Source of the DNA: Flavobacteriales bacterium UBA4011
GTDB lineage: Bacteria > Bacteroidota > Bacteroidia > Flavobacteriales_D > Crocinitomicaceae
Direction: 5' to 3'
NCBI GenBank assembly: GCA_002384725.1
Contig: DGBF01000134.1
Span: 1 to 8,293, forward strand
Length of the DNA stretch: 8,293 nucleotides
A program made the translations under genes and the position numbers. The notes beneath the pieces are model-generated. The model was not told where the DNA came from and did no database searches. It saw nothing but the letters and a program-made list of their open reading frames with translations. Every line of letters begins with the position of its first letter. Position 1 is the first letter of the stretch. Shown piece after piece: positions 6,671 through 8,293 of this stretch.

Positions 6671-7318
6671 TTAGTTTTTTGAACCGTAAGCTAAATCTCC
6701 TGCATCACCCATCCCTGGGACTATGTAAGAATTTGCTGTCAACTCTTTATCTATTGCTCCTAAATAATACAGAGTGTCTTTTGGTAACTTATCTTTTAGA
6801 AAAGTCAAAGCTTCTGGTGCTGCAATCGCCGCGCAAATGATTGTTTTGGAAGGTGTTCCGTTTTCCATTAAGGCTTTATAAACCATGTGCATGGAACTTC
6901 CCGTCGCTAACATTGGATCTGAGATTATCAATACTTTATCTTGTATATCAGGCGATGCCATATATTCAACATGGATATCGAAATCTTCGGCAGTGGAATG
7001 TTTTCTGTAAGCAGAAACAAACGCATTTTCGGCACGATCAAACATTTCTAAGAATCCAAGGTGCATCCCTAATCCAGCTCTTAGGATGGTTGCTAAAACA
7101 GGTTGTTCTTCAATTAAAAAACAATCAGCTATTCCCAAAGGTGTTGAAACCTCTTTTTCCTTGTATTTCAAAACTTTTGAAACCTCATACGCCATTATCA
7201 TTCCAACACGTTCTAGGTTTTTACGAAAACGTAATGGATCATTTTGAATTTTTACGTCGCGCATTTCAGCTAGAAATGTGTTGAACAAAGTATGATTGTC
7301 TGATAAATGGTGGATCAT
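6671..7318 (-). CDS. upp: Uracil phosphoribosyltransferase
   Basis: Upp converts uracil and PRPP to UMP and pyrophosphate, the direct uracil salvage step in the cytoplasm. The 215-residue length is typical. The PRPP-binding loop is VLIISDPMLATGSSM (129-143) with D134, and the upstream ILRAG (78-82) matches the conserved R-A-G segment of the family. The C-terminal uracil-binding region is YIVPGMGDAGDLAYGS (198-213), close to the usual PGLGDAGDR-FGT form. The ATG at 7318 is well placed and gives the expected N-terminus. It is the first gene of a three-gene minus-strand run and is divergent from the ABC exporter gene. A weak -7-like TATCTTTA lies at 7344-7337 on the minus strand, without a matching -33 element. 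Confidence 0.96.
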   Translation of the reverse strand: MIHHLSDNHTLFNTFLAEMRDVKIQNDPLRFRKNLERVGMIMAYEVSKVLKYKEKEVSTPLGIADCFLIEEQPVLATILRAGLGMHLGFLEMFDRAENAFVSAYRKHSTAEDFDIHVEYMASPDIQDKVLIISDPMLATGSSMHMVYKALMENGTPSKTIICAAIAAPEALTFLKDKLPKDTLYYLGAIDKELTANSYIVPGMGDAGDLAYGSKN

Positions 7319-7443
7319 TGGGATAAAATCTTTGGTTAAAGATAAAGTAAAACTTTTAGTTGGTTGGAACTACTTTTCAAAATGATTGTTAAGATTGAAT
7401 AAAGCACCTTTTTCCTTTCTAAAATAGGTAAATTTGCACCGTA
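7319..7443. other. Divergent spacer between upp and the ABC exporter gene
   Basis: This 125-bp AT-rich spacer must hold the promoters of both flanking transcripts. On the plus strand there is an exact TAnnTTTG match at 7429-7436. On the minus strand the best candidate is TATCTTTA (7344-7337), one base off consensus and 19 bases before the upp start. No inverted repeat suggesting an operator and no riboswitch-like structure was seen. Confidence 0.5.
7429..7436 (+). promoter_or_regulatory. Candidate -7 promoter element for the ABC exporter gene
   Basis: TAAATTTG matches the Bacteroidota -7 consensus TAnnTTTG exactly and is followed by CACC, a context common at promoters in this phylum. It ends only seven bases before the ATG at 7444, so the transcript would be nearly leaderless. 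There is no TTG at the expected 19-21 base spacing; the nearest upstream (7395-7397) is 31 bases away. Confidence 0.5.
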
Positions 7444-8293
7444 ATGGCAGAAAAAGCAAAACTGAATACTAAAATCTTCCTTCGATTGGTCGCGTATGCA
7501 AAAGTCTATAAAGGAATTTTTGTACTTGCATTTGGTGCCGGACTATTGATTGCAGCGTCTTCGGCTCTGCGTCCGAAGTTTATTGGCGAAATGCTGGACA
7601 AGTATGTCGTTCATGGGCAGGACGGTCAGATGTTGCTAACATGGACACTGATAATAATCGGTATGTTGATTATGGAGTCGGTCCTTCAGTTTGCTGGATC
7701 GTATTTTTCCAATTTATTGGCGCAAAATATCGTTCGTGATCTTCGAAAGAAACTGTATAAGCATGTTATTTCTTTCAAAATGCAATACTTCGACCGCACA
7801 CCGATTGGGGCCTTGGTAACTCGAGTCGTTTCCGATTTGGAAGCAGTGAGTCAAGTGTTTTCATCTGGTTTGATAGATATCATGGGCGATATTATCACCC
7901 TGCTCTTCGTACTGGGAATTATGGTTTCGGTGAACGCCAAGCTAACCCTTTTGGCACTTCTGCCCATTCCCATTTTACTTATTGCCACTCGTATTTTTGC
8001 CCGAGCGATGCAGAAGTCATTCCAATTGGAAAGAATGCAGGTGACCAAGTTGAATAACTTTGTTCAAGAACGAATTTCAGGAATGGCGATTGTCCAATTA
8101 TTCTCAAGAGAAAAACAAGAATATGCGTCCTTCGAAGAGATCAATAAAGGGCACCGACAAGCACATATTAACGCCGTTTGGGCATTCTCAATTTTCTTTC
8201 CAGTTGTGGAATTATTGTCTTCCCTTTCTATTGCTTTCCTTTTGGTTTGGGGAGCATTTCAAGTAGGGGGAGAGACTATTTCAATTGAAGGAA
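7444..8293 (+). CDS. ABC exporter half-transporter, membrane domain (3' end outside the window)
   Basis: An ATG at 7444 opens a frame that runs without a stop to the window edge (283 codons plus one base), starting MAEKAKLNTKIFLRLVAYAK. It is the type 1 ABC exporter membrane domain: helices at about 22-43, 65-92, 140-162, 165-185 and 248-270. Intracellular coupling segments are seen in MQYFDRTPIGALVTRVVSDLEA (113-134) and FVQERISGMAIVQLFSREKQ (206-225). The stretch INKGHRQAHINAVWAFSIFFP is typical of MsbA/BmrCD-like exporters of Bacteroidota. The sixth helix and the ATP-binding domain (Walker A, signature, Walker B) should follow beyond the window. The substrate is unknown: lipid, drug or peptide exporters all share this fold. 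It is transcribed away from upp, and there is no sign of frameshift in the visible part. Confidence 0.93.
   Translation, partial: MAEKAKLNTKIFLRLVAYAKVYKGIFVLAFGAGLLIAASSALRPKFIGEMLDKYVVHGQDGQMLLTWTLIIIGMLIMESVLQFAGSYFSNLLAQNIVRDLRKKLYKHVISFKMQYFDRTPIGALVTRVVSDLEAVSQVFSSGLIDIMGDIITLLFVLGIMVSVNAKLTLLALLPIPILLIATRIFARAMQKSFQLERMQVTKLNNFVQERISGMAIVQLFSREKQEYASFEEINKGHRQAHINAVWAFSIFFPVVELLSSLSIAFLLVWGAFQVGGETISIEG

Noticed and set aside
6841..7284. 147-codon plus-strand frame opposite upp
   Set aside because: It is antisense to an intact, conserved upp; the translation has no recognisable domain and no promoter.

Overview
The window looks like a chromosomal segment of a Bacteroidota bacterium, most likely a flavobacterial-type lineage. 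The signs are AT-rich DNA, two exact matches to the Bacteroidota -7 promoter element (TAnnTTTG), no obvious Shine-Dalgarno motifs, and protein families typical of that phylum (a LipA-linked beta-barrel, a YjjG-type HAD nucleotidase, a GT39-like membrane enzyme with a C-terminal soluble domain). No tRNA, rRNA, insertion sequence, CRISPR array, phage gene or recognisable defence system was found. Both ends cut through genes.

Layout. Positions 1-155 (minus) hold the start of an unidentified membrane-anchored protein, disturbed by a perfect 22-bp inverted repeat at the window edge that looks like a fold-back junction. A 177-bp gap follows. Next is a minus-strand pair: a beta-barrel protein gene of unknown function (1217-1960) and lipA (333-1214), two bases apart. 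A 45-bp divergent spacer separates them from a plus-strand run of four closely packed genes: an OsmC-like protein, the 23S rRNA methyltransferase RlmB, a GT39-like polytopic membrane glycosyltransferase, and a small exported protein resembling DUF6265. This run ends at 5495, tail to tail with a minus-strand run of three genes with gaps of 3 and 0 bases: upp, a four-helix membrane protein of unknown function, and a YjjG-type HAD phosphatase. A 125-bp divergent spacer then leads to the first 283 codons of an ABC exporter half-transporter on the plus strand, cut off before its ATPase domain.

Functional reading. Most of the content is housekeeping: lipoate cofactor synthesis, ribosome modification, pyrimidine salvage and nucleotide clean-up, peroxide defence, envelope glycosylation and export. 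The most suggestive cluster is upp / membrane protein / HAD nucleotidase. Here an enzyme making UMP from uracil and a likely pyrimidine-nucleotide phosphatase flank an uncharacterised inner-membrane protein in what should be one transcript. The most useful technical observations are the fold-back at positions 1-83, which probably means the first 61 bases are wrongly joined, and a one-base discrepancy at the start of the beta-barrel gene, where one extra T would restore a standard ATG signal-peptide start.
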